Origin: Blastomonas sp. CACIA14H2
GTDB taxonomy: Bacteria > Pseudomonadota > Alphaproteobacteria > Sphingomonadales > Sphingomonadaceae
NCBI GenBank assembly: GCA_000503195.1
Contig: AYSC01000027.1
Location: forward strand, 1 to 54,379
DNA length: 54,379 nucleotides
Direction of reading: 5' to 3'
Position 1 is the first letter of the stretch, and the number at the start of each line of letters is the position of its first letter. The notes under the pieces are model-generated. The model saw only the letters and a program-made list of their open reading frames with translations. It made no database searches and had not been told where the DNA came from. The position numbers and the translations under genes are program-made. This document shows, piece by piece, positions 15,021 through 21,798 of the stretch.

Positions 15021-16255
15021 GCGTGTTGCTCGAAACGGACGGGCACGGTCACGGGACCGCGCAACATCATGTTGGGGGGGTAGGCGATTGCCGCCTCGTC
15101 GGTCAGCGTGATGCCCGCAATGCGCGGCAGCAGCTCCTCGAACGCGACGGTCATTTCCTTGCGGCTGAGCATGTTGCCGACGCACATGTGTATGCCGCGC
15201 CCGAACGCGAGATGCGTGCGGGCATTGGCCCGGTCGGCGAGGAACCGGTCGGGCTCCTCATAACGGTCGGGATCGCGATTGGCCGCGGCATAGCGCATCA
15301 TCACCATCGCGCCCTCGGGCAGGGTGACCCCGCCCAATTCGGCATCCTGCTTCATCACCCGCCAGATGCCCGACGAGGCGCTGGCCAGGCGCAGCATTTC
15401 CTCGACCATGTTGGGGATGATCCTGGGGTCCGCCTTGGCCTTGGCGAGCTCGGCCGGATTGCGTGCGAGCAGGATGATGCCCTCGGCGAGCGTGGCGGTG
15501 GTCGTCTCGTTGCCCGCGACGAGCAATTGCTGCACGATCGAGAGCAGCTCGCCATCGTCGAGCGGGCGCTCGCCATCGATCTGGGCGTGGACCAGATCGG
15601 ACAGCAGATCGTCGGTGGGGTTGGCGCGGCGCTGGTCCATCTGCGCCTTGATCGCGTGCTGGAATTCGACCACCTCGCGCGCGCATTGCAGCTCGCGCTC
15701 CTTCGGCACCATGCCGCCCAGCCGGTCGACAAAGGCATCGGTCCAGCGCTTGATCGTCGACGGCGACTCGTGCGTCAGGCCGAGCTGTTCGGAGATCATC
15801 CGGATCGGCAGCGGCATGGCGAAATCGCGCACGAACTCGATGTCGTCCTTCGCCAGCATGCTGTCGATCAGGTCGCGGGCGATCTCGCGGATATGGGCCT
15901 CGAGCTTGTTCACGCGCGGCGCGGAAAAGGCGAGGTTGACCAGCTTGCGAAAGCGCGTGTGCACCGGCGGATCGGCGGTGAGCAGCGTATCGACCTGCGG
16001 CCAGCCCTTATCGAGGATCGCCTTGACCTCGGGGTCCTCGGACCGCGCGCCCGAAAGCACTGGCTGGAAATTGTTAGAGAACTCGTCCGTCCGCGATGTC
16101 GCCTCGCTCACGAGCTTGTGGCTCAGCACCAGATACAGGCCGCTGGCCCGGTCATGATAGACCGGGTCGACCGCCAGATGCTCCTGATAGAAGGTGAAGG
16201 GATCGACCAGCACATCGGGATGGAAAAAGCTCTTCTGCTCCGCCGCCACCGTCAT
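15017..16255 (-). CDS. cytochrome P450
   Basis: The 412-residue soluble bacterial P450 has no membrane anchor. The I-helix oxygen-activation motif is AGNETT (247-252), the ExxR pair is E286-R289, and the heme loop FGRGIHMCVGNMLSRKE places the thiolate ligand at C358. It is the first gene of the seven-gene operon. ATG at 16253-16255 has GGGAG about eight bases upstream. It probably hydroxylates an alkyl side chain or ring to start CoA-dependent degradation. The redox partners are not encoded here. The CYP subfamily needs a database comparison. Confidence 0.92.
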   Translation of the reverse strand: MTVAAEQKSFFHPDVLVDPFTFYQEHLAVDPVYHDRASGLYLVLSHKLVSEATSRTDEFSNNFQPVLSGARSEDPEVKAILDKGWPQVDTLLTADPPVHTRFRKLVNLAFSAPRVNKLEAHIREIARDLIDSMLAKDDIEFVRDFAMPLPIRMISEQLGLTHESPSTIKRWTDAFVDRLGGMVPKERELQCAREVVEFQHAIKAQMDQRRANPTDDLLSDLVHAQIDGERPLDDGELLSIVQQLLVAGNETTTATLAEGIILLARNPAELAKAKADPRIIPNMVEEMLRLASASSGIWRVMKQDAELGGVTLPEGAMVMMRYAAANRDPDRYEEPDRFLADRANARTHLAFGRGIHMCVGNMLSRKEMTVAFEELLPRIAGITLTDEAAIAYPPNMMLRGPVTVPVRFEQHA

Positions 16256-16425
16256 GCCCTGCTCCCATGGTGCTGATTTGCCATGAAACCGTCATAGCCC
16301 GCAGCGGGCTGAGCCTGCGATACGCGAAAATGCTAGGGCAGGGTTTGCAAGCTGGAATAGCGAAAATTGCGCATTTTATGTTATCATGGTAGCCTGGCCT
16401 GACTCGGGCAGAAGGAGCGATTGCG
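16256..16425. promoter_or_regulatory. divergent promoter region, P450 operon / parDE
   Basis: This 170-bp gap holds a short stem-loop, AGCCCG-CAG-CGGGCT (16296-16310), and an imperfect dyad AAAATTGCGCATTTT (16363-16377) close to parD. The dyad is A/T-rich in a GC-rich neighbourhood. It is a candidate autoregulatory operator for the antitoxin, which is common for ParD-type proteins. No clear -35/-10 pair was identified for either side. Confidence 0.4.
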
Positions 16426-16671
16426 ATGAACGTATCGATCGGTGAACGCTGGGAAGGCTATGTCGAGGCGCTGCTCAAGACCGGGCGCTATGCCTCGGCA
16501 AGCGAGGTGATCCGCGAAGGCCTGCGCCTGGTTGAGGAGCGCGAGGCCAAGCTCGCGGCTCTGCGCGAGACGATCGAAACTTCGCTTGCACGCGGTGGCG
16601 AGAACAATGATGATGATGTGGATCGGCGCCTGGAAACAGTAGCGCAGGAGCTCAAGGCACAAGGATATTAG
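16426..16671 (+). CDS. parD: ParD-type antitoxin (ribbon-helix-helix)
   Basis: The protein has 81 residues. The N-terminus (MNVSIGERWEGYVEALLKTG) fits an RHH DNA-binding strand and helix, followed by RYASASEVIREGLRLVEERE, the classic ParD/CopG signature. The acidic, flexible C-terminus (GGENNDDDVDRRLETVAQEL) is the toxin-neutralising part. ATG with AAGGAG upstream. The next gene, a ParE toxin, starts on the base after the stop codon, as in coupled type II modules. It should bind the toxin and repress the operon. Confidence 0.9.
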   Translation: MNVSIGERWEGYVEALLKTGRYASASEVIREGLRLVEEREAKLAALRETIETSLARGGENNDDDVDRRLETVAQELKAQGY

Positions 16672-16977
16672 GTGCGAACACTCATCTATCTTGACGCTGC
16701 GACAGACGATCTCGTCGAGATACTCAGGTATATCACCCTGGAGTCCCGCCATCTGCCTACGGGACTGCGCTTTGTCGAAAAACTGCGCGCCAGGTGCTCG
16801 CATCTGGCTTCACTACCCGGAACGCTGGGATCGGATCGTAGCGACTTGGCACCCGGGCTGCGCAGTGTCGCCGCCCATGGGTATATCATCTTCTTCCGAT
16901 ACGGCGACGAGAGCGTGGAGATAGCCAACATCCTCCACGCCAGCCGCGATGTCGTCAGCCATTTCGACAGTGACTGA
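16672..16977 (+). CDS. parE: ParE/RelE-family toxin
   Basis: The 101-residue protein begins with GTG at 16672-16674. The fold signature is seen in YLDAATDDLVEILRYITLES, LRSVAAHGYIIFFRYGDESV and the C-terminal EIANILHASRDVVSHF. ParE toxins poison DNA gyrase, and RelE toxins cut mRNA; the similarity is closer to ParE. It directly abuts the antitoxin stop and converges with the SDR gene downstream, 15 bases away. The module lies between two catabolic blocks, where it could stabilise the island. Confidence 0.88.
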   Translation: MRTLIYLDAATDDLVEILRYITLESRHLPTGLRFVEKLRARCSHLASLPGTLGSDRSDLAPGLRSVAAHGYIIFFRYGDESVEIANILHASRDVVSHFDSD

Positions 16978-16992
16978 CGACCGACATTACGC

Positions 16993-17715
16993 TCAGCTGT
17001 GCGTCATCACGCCGCCATCGGCGATGATGCCCTGGCCAGTGATGAAGCGGGCATCGTCGCTGGCGAGAAAGGCGATGACATCGGCAATGTCCTCGGGCTG
17101 GCCCAGCCGCTTGAGCGCCGACTTCTCGCGATAATATTCGGCCGCGGCACCGTTCTCCAGCATGCCGCGCGTCATGCCGGTGACGATGCAGCCGGGTTGC
17201 ACGCAATTGGCCGTGATGCCGAACGGTCCCAGCTCCATCGCCAGCGATCGGGTGAAGCCCAGGATCGCGTGCTTCGACGCGGCATAGGCGCCGAGCCCGG
17301 CATCGCCATAGCGCGACAGGATCGATCCGGTGTTGATCACGCGCCCTGCCTGCGAGGCCTTGAGCAGCGAAAGGCACGCCTTGGCGAGCCGCGCGGGTGC
17401 GAGCAGGTTGACGTCGAGCCCGAACTGCCATTGATCGTCGGTCAGGTCTTCCAGCGTACCGACCGGGCAGACGCCGGCATTGTTCACCAGGATGTCGAGC
17501 CCGCCGAGCTGGCTTTCGGCTGCGGCGGCGAGCAGCGCGATCGCCTCCGGATCGGCGAGATTGGCGACGTGGTTGAACGTGCCTGCCATGCCTTCGCCGC
17601 TGATGTCGCACGCCAGCACCGTCGCGCCATCGGCGAGCAACCGCGATACCGTCGCCGCGCCGATCCCCGATGCGGCGCCCGTCACCAGCGCCTTGCGTCC
17701 CTTGAGCCTGCTCAT
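16993..17715 (-). CDS. SDR-family oxidoreductase
   Basis: The 240-residue protein carries ALVTGAASGIGAATVSRLLA, VNNAGVCPVG, NTGSILSRYGDAG and YAASK (Y-x3-K), then ITGQGIIADGG at the C-terminus. It is a canonical NAD(P)-dependent short-chain dehydrogenase. The start ATG is at 17713-17715. It is the last gene of the minus-strand block from the ThuA gene (25 bp away) upstream. Its substrate is not known; a hydroxyl-group oxidation in the same catabolic route is likely. Confidence 0.86.
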   Translation of the reverse strand: MSRLKGRKALVTGAASGIGAATVSRLLADGATVLACDISGEGMAGTFNHVANLADPEAIALLAAAAESQLGGLDILVNNAGVCPVGTLEDLTDDQWQFGLDVNLLAPARLAKACLSLLKASQAGRVINTGSILSRYGDAGLGAYAASKHAILGFTRSLAMELGPFGITANCVQPGCIVTGMTRGMLENGAAAEYYREKSALKRLGQPEDIADVIAFLASDDARFITGQGIIADGGVMTHS

Positions 17716-17740
17716 GTCTGTCCTTCCCCCCAATATGGTC

Positions 17741-18502
17741 TCATGTAACGTAATCCAGCGCATTGGCCAGCACGCGCTGCACATGCGGATGGGCATAGGC
17801 CGCAGGGCCATCGCCGAATTGCAGGTACACGAGGTGCCCCGCGCCAACCGGCTTCGTCCATGCGAGCAACGCGCTGACGGGCGGGTGCGGCCAGTCCGAA
17901 TCGTCGAACATCCGGCCGGCCACGGCATGCGCGGCCGAGTAGAAATTGTGCGCAGCAAACGCGTGGTCCGCTGCGATCAGCGGGGTGACGTCCTCTGCGA
18001 AAATCTCGGCGAGATAGAGCTCGTCGCACATCGCGAAGCGGGCGGGCAGACCGCGCGTGACGGGATGGTCCGCCAGCACCACCGCATCATAATCGACATC
18101 GTGCCGATAGCCCGAATCGAGGCATTGGCGTCCGCGCAGCGTCTCGCGCCGATAGAGGAACTTGCCGCCGAGCATCTCCGCCCATTCGGGCCAGTCCGCC
18201 CATCCGGCCAGCGCGTGGTGCATCGCGACCGCGCCCCCGCCGCGCGCGAAATGTGCCTTGATCGCAGCGACGAAGCCCGGCGATGGCGGGCGCGTCGTCA
18301 CCGTGCCGTCGGCAAAGGTGAAGCCGGGCATGTCGTAGAACAGCAGCGCATCGGCATGCTCCGCCGCGCCATCGGCGACAAGCGTTTCGGCCTCGGGGTG
18401 CACCAGATGCTCCGCGCGCCAACCCTGCAGGCTGCCGAGCAGCGCGGCAAAGGGCTCGGCCTCATAGGGATGGCCGCCCGACAGGACCAGCAGGTGCCGC
18501 AC
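17741..18502 (-). CDS. ThuA-domain protein (second)
   Basis: The protein has 253 residues from a GTG start (18500-18502), giving VRHLLVLSGGHPYEAEPFAA. A longer reading would overlap the preceding MDR gene, whose stop is at 18505. Family features: DMPGFTF, AMHHALAGWADWPEWAEMLG, GGKFLYRRE, FAMCDELYLAEIF and HLVYLQFGDG. It differs strongly from the other ThuA gene at 10788-11537, so the two are old paralogs or recruited separately. Two bases separate it from the upstream MDR gene, so they are very likely co-transcribed. Confidence 0.8.
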   Translation of the reverse strand: MRHLLVLSGGHPYEAEPFAALLGSLQGWRAEHLVHPEAETLVADGAAEHADALLFYDMPGFTFADGTVTTRPPSPGFVAAIKAHFARGGGAVAMHHALAGWADWPEWAEMLGGKFLYRRETLRGRQCLDSGYRHDVDYDAVVLADHPVTRGLPARFAMCDELYLAEIFAEDVTPLIAADHAFAAHNFYSAAHAVAGRMFDDSDWPHPPVSALLAWTKPVGAGHLVYLQFGDGPAAYAHPHVQRVLANALDYVT

Positions 18503-18504
18503 GC

Positions 18505-19518
18505 TCAGGCGATCTTCAGGATCATCTTGCCCTGGTTCGACCCCTCGAACAGCCGCAGGAAAGCGGGCAGCGCATTGTCGAGCCCCTCGTCGACATGCTC
18601 GTCCACGATCAGTTTTCCGGCCGCGGCCCATTCGCCCATTTTCGCGCTCCCCTCGGCAAAGCGCGCGACATAATCGGCGACGAGCAGGCCCCGGATCGAG
18701 GCGCGGTGGACGATCAACTGCCACAGATTGCGCGCGCCGACAGGCTCTGGCGCGTTATACTCGCTGATCAGCCCGCAAAGTCCGATCCGCGCGCCGTGCT
18801 TGAGGTTCATGAGGCCCGCATCGAGAATATCGCCGCCGACATTCTCGAAGATCACATCGATGCCATCGGGCGCGACCGCCCGGATCGCGGCATCGAGCGC
18901 GCCCATATCCTTGCCGCGATAGTCGATCGCATGGTCGAAGCCATAGCGTTCGGTCAGCCGCGCGCATTTCTCAGCCCCGCCGGCGATGCCGATCGCGGTG
19001 CAGCCCAGGATCCTGGCGATCTGCCCGACCAGCGATCCGACGGCACCGGCGGCGCCCGTCACCAGCACGACATCGCCCGGCTTGGGTTCGCACACGTCGA
19101 GAAAGCCGAAATAGGCGGTCATCCCGACCGCGCCGAACAGCGAGAGATAGTTGGTCACCTGCGGCACCGCGTGCGGATCGATCGGCTGGGTAAAGCCGCC
19201 CAAAGTGCCGACCGAATAGTCCTCGATCGCGTTCAGCCCCATCACCCATTGGCCCTTGGCAAAGCCCTCCGCCCGGCTGTCCTCGACCACGCCGATCGTG
19301 GTCGCGCGCACCGGCGCGCCGAGCGGGATCGGCGGCATGTAGCTGTCCGCATCGGACATCCAGCCGCGCTGCGCCGGATCGAGCGAGGCATAATGGTTGC
19401 GGATCAGGAACTGGCCGTCCTCCAGCGCGGGCAACGCGCTGGTCTCGAGTGCGAAGTCGTCGGCGACCGGCGCGCCGTTGGGGCGGCGCTTGAGGATGAA
19501 CTGGCGGTTGCTGGTCAT
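18505..19518 (-). CDS. NADP-dependent MDR-family oxidoreductase (zinc-free, enoyl-reductase type)
   Basis: The 337-residue protein belongs to the medium-chain dehydrogenase/reductase group of leukotriene B4 dehydrogenase/curcumin reductase type. Motifs: YASLDPAQRGWMSDADSYMP, the nucleotide-binding VTGAAGAVGSLVGQIARILG, and IFENVGGDILD. The zinc-binding residues of alcohol dehydrogenases are missing. The enzyme should reduce a carbon-carbon double bond conjugated to a carbonyl. A similar gene is at 29676-30674. Its stop is two bases before the GTG of the ThuA gene. Confidence 0.88.
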   Translation of the reverse strand: MTSNRQFILKRRPNGAPVADDFALETSALPALEDGQFLIRNHYASLDPAQRGWMSDADSYMPPIPLGAPVRATTIGVVEDSRAEGFAKGQWVMGLNAIEDYSVGTLGGFTQPIDPHAVPQVTNYLSLFGAVGMTAYFGFLDVCEPKPGDVVLVTGAAGAVGSLVGQIARILGCTAIGIAGGAEKCARLTERYGFDHAIDYRGKDMGALDAAIRAVAPDGIDVIFENVGGDILDAGLMNLKHGARIGLCGLISEYNAPEPVGARNLWQLIVHRASIRGLLVADYVARFAEGSAKMGEWAAAGKLIVDEHVDEGLDNALPAFLRLFEGSNQGKMILKIA

Positions 19519-19556
19519 GGCGATGCGTCTCCGTGAGAAAGCGAAAGTGAGGAAAT

Positions 19557-20309
19557 TCAGTCCGCGCCGCGACCGCCATCGACCAGCATGGCGGTGCCGG
19601 TGACCATGCGCGAGGCGGAGCAGGCGAGAAAGGTGGCGGCGCTGGCAATGTCCTCGGCGGTGCCGACGCGCTGCAGCGCATTGCCGTCCATCACGAATGC
19701 CTTGACCGCATCATTGTCACCATAGGCATGCGTGATCATCTCGGTGTAGATCACGCCGGGGTTGAGTGAATTGACGCGCACCTTGGGGTTCATCTGCGCG
19801 CCTTCCAATGCGGCGACCCGGCTGAAATGCGTCACCGCCGCCTTGGCCGCGCAATAGGCGGCGCAGTCCTCCAGCCCGATCAGCCCGGCGAGAGACGAGA
19901 TGTTGACGATCGAACCCGCGCTCCTGGTATCGCGCATCATGCGAAAGCCGTATTTGGTGCCCAGCACCACGCTTTCGACATCGGCAGTCCACAGCTCGCG
20001 GAAATCCTCGAGCGAGGTATCGGGCAGCGCTTTGGTGAAGAACGACCCGGCGGAATTGATCAGCGCGTCGACCGATGTGTGTCTCCCGGTCACCGCGTCG
20101 GCGAACGCGGCCCAGTCGCTTTCCGAGGTCACGTCGAAGCTGTGGAACTCGCCGCTGCCGCCCGCCGCCTCGACCTGGCGCACGGTCTCCGCGCCGCGCT
20201 CCGGATTGCGCCCGGTGGCGATGATGTGGAAGCCTGCCCTCACGAGGCGGAGGGCCGTCGCGCGCCCGATGCCCGAGGTCGCACCGGTAACGATGGCGGA
20301 ACGGGTCAT
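19557..20309 (-). CDS. SDR-family oxidoreductase
   Basis: The 250-residue protein has SAIVTGATSGIGRATALRLV, INSAGSFF, NISSLAGLIGLED and YCAAK (Y-x3-K), with the C-terminal MVTGTAMLVDGG. The ATG at 20307-20309 was preferred to one 15 bases upstream because GGGAG lies nine bases before it. It is 38 bp upstream of the MDR gene. It probably acts in the same catabolic block. Confidence 0.85.
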   Translation of the reverse strand: MTRSAIVTGATSGIGRATALRLVRAGFHIIATGRNPERGAETVRQVEAAGGSGEFHSFDVTSESDWAAFADAVTGRHTSVDALINSAGSFFTKALPDTSLEDFRELWTADVESVVLGTKYGFRMMRDTRSAGSIVNISSLAGLIGLEDCAAYCAAKAAVTHFSRVAALEGAQMNPKVRVNSLNPGVIYTEMITHAYGDNDAVKAFVMDGNALQRVGTAEDIASAATFLACSASRMVTGTAMLVDGGRGAD

Positions 20310-20349
20310 GCGCCGGTCTCCCATTGAAAAGGAAGCGCCATCAACCACC

Positions 20350-20482
20350 CCCGTTTGTCCCGAGCCCCTCGGCTGGCTGGCAAGCCAGCCGCTCGGGATG
20401 AACTTCCCGGCTCTGCCGGGAAGTCGAGGGACGTACACGAGAGGTTGGCGATCACGTCCCTCGACACGCTCGGGACAAACGG
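20350..20482. repeat. inverted repeat, family B, with nested hairpins
   Basis: The outer arms CCCGTTTGTCCCGAGC (20349 on) and GCTCGGGACAAACGG (to 20482) enclose further stems such as GGCTGGCTGGCAAGCCAGCC and CTTCCCGGCTCTGCCGGGAA. Compared with the simple copies at 3840 and 29579, this copy has acquired extra palindromes between its arms. Confidence 0.75.
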
Positions 20483-20508
20483 ATCTGGGTTCATGCCTGC
20501 TGCCACCA

Positions 20509-21273
20509 TCACGTCAAACTCCACCCGCCATCGACCACCATCTGCGTGGCGGTCATGAACGAGCTTTCCTCGCTGATCAGGAACAGGATGCTCTCGGCCA
20601 TGTCCTCGGGCTCCTGCGGCACGCCCAGCGGCACGTCGGTCCAGTGCGCGGGATCGTCCATCGCGCCCGGCGGCATCGCGCCTTCGAGCAGCGGCGTGCG
20701 GGTGGGGCCTGGGCAGAGCGCGTTGACGCGGATCATGTCGCCCTTGCGGCCCAGCTCCACGCCGACCGCGCGCGCCATGTTGGCCATCGCCGCCTTGGCC
20801 ACGGCATAGGCGGAAATGCCCGGCGCCGCGCAATTGGCCATGACCGAGGCGGTGAGCACGATGCTGCCCGTCGCGGGGGCACCGCGCGCCTGCGCGCGCA
20901 TCTGCGCCACCGCCTTTTGCACGCCCAGAAAGCTGCCTTCGACATGCACCTGGGTCAGCGTGCGGAAGCGTGCGAGATCGAGGTCGATGATCGGCTCGTA
21001 ATTGACGATCCCCGCATTGCTCACCAGCGCGTCGAGCCGGCCATGATGATGCACCGCGGCCGCGATCGCATTGTCCCAGTCCTCGGGCGAGGTGACGTCG
21101 TGCTTCAGCCCGATACACTGGCAATCGGCAGCGACGCCCTGAATGCGTTCGCCGTCCACATCGGTCGCGATCACCTTCGCGCCGCGCGCCGCCGCGAGCC
21201 GCGCGGTCGCAGCGCCGATGCCCGAGGCCGCGCCGGTCACCAGCACCACCTTGTCCTTCACGTCGAATGTCAT
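20509..21273 (-). CDS. SDR-family oxidoreductase
   Basis: The 254-residue protein has VVLVTGAASGIGAATARLAA, VSNAGIVNYEPIIDLDL, LTASVMANCAAPGISAYAVA and Y-x3-K at YAVAK. The C-terminus contains FMTATQMVVDGGW. The start ATG at 21271-21273 overlaps the stop of the Rieske ferredoxin by four bases. Translational coupling to a ferredoxin suggests it oxidises a dihydrodiol or alcohol made by a Rieske oxygenase; that is inference. Confidence 0.85.
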   Translation of the reverse strand: MTFDVKDKVVLVTGAASGIGAATARLAAARGAKVIATDVDGERIQGVAADCQCIGLKHDVTSPEDWDNAIAAAVHHHGRLDALVSNAGIVNYEPIIDLDLARFRTLTQVHVEGSFLGVQKAVAQMRAQARGAPATGSIVLTASVMANCAAPGISAYAVAKAAMANMARAVGVELGRKGDMIRVNALCPGPTRTPLLEGAMPPGAMDDPAHWTDVPLGVPQEPEDMAESILFLISEESSFMTATQMVVDGGWSLT

Positions 21274-21581
21274 GCGCTCAGGTCCAGTTCGATCATCGCG
21301 TCCTTCTCCCGCACCGGCCATGTGCGAAGGCCGCAATGCGCGGGCGGTCCTTTCGCGGCGCCGGTGGCGATCTCGAAGCGTGCACCATGGTGCGGGCACA
21401 GCACATGCCCGCGCCGTACCCGCGCGCCTTCGAGCGGCAGAAGCGCGTGGCTGCACAACCCGTCGAGCGCATGCAACGTGCCATCGCCGTCGCGCACGAC
21501 CAGAAATGCTGCACCTGCATGCTGCACAAAACGGGAGGTGCCGGGTGCCATGTCGGCAGGCGTGATGGGGGTGAAAGCCAT
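21270..21581 (-). CDS. Rieske [2Fe-2S] ferredoxin-like protein
   Basis: This small protein of 103 residues has the two Rieske motifs CSHALLPLEG (C-x-H) and CPHHGARFEIATGAAKGPPA (C-x2-H). It begins MAFTPITPADMAPGTSRF. This is the size of ring-hydroxylating-dioxygenase ferredoxins (BphF/NirD-like). It could deliver electrons to the Rieske oxygenases at 3954-6684. No ferredoxin reductase gene is in the window, so a reductase from elsewhere would be needed. The start ATG is at 21579-21581. Confidence 0.85.
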   Translation of the reverse strand: MAFTPITPADMAPGTSRFVQHAGAAFLVVRDGDGTLHALDGLCSHALLPLEGARVRRGHVLCPHHGARFEIATGAAKGPPAHCGLRTWPVREKDAMIELDLSA

Positions 21582-21630
21582 GGGCTCAGTGATGGCGGCA
21601 TCATGATGGCTTTTCAATCCTCGCCCATCA

Positions 21631-21760
21631 TTCCTCCCCTGAAAGGGGAGGGGGACCGCTGGCCGCAGGCCAGTGGAGGAGGGGTGTCCACGTGTGCGAA
21701 CGGGGAATACCCCTCCGTCTCGCCTGCGGCGATCCACCTCGCCTTGCAGGGGAGGATTGG
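21631..21760. repeat. intergenic hairpin repeat, family D
   Basis: TTCCTCCCCTGAAAGGGGAG, then GGACCGCTGG...AGGAGGGGTGTCCAC and a second half ending GCCTTGCAGGGGAGGATTGG. It shares blocks with copies at 21-75 and 31811-31936. It fills the 217-bp gap between the Mo enzyme and the Rieske ferredoxin gene. Confidence 0.75.
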
Positions 21761-21798
21761 CATCAGCGCGAGGCATGTTTCCCTGCATCCCCTGTCGC

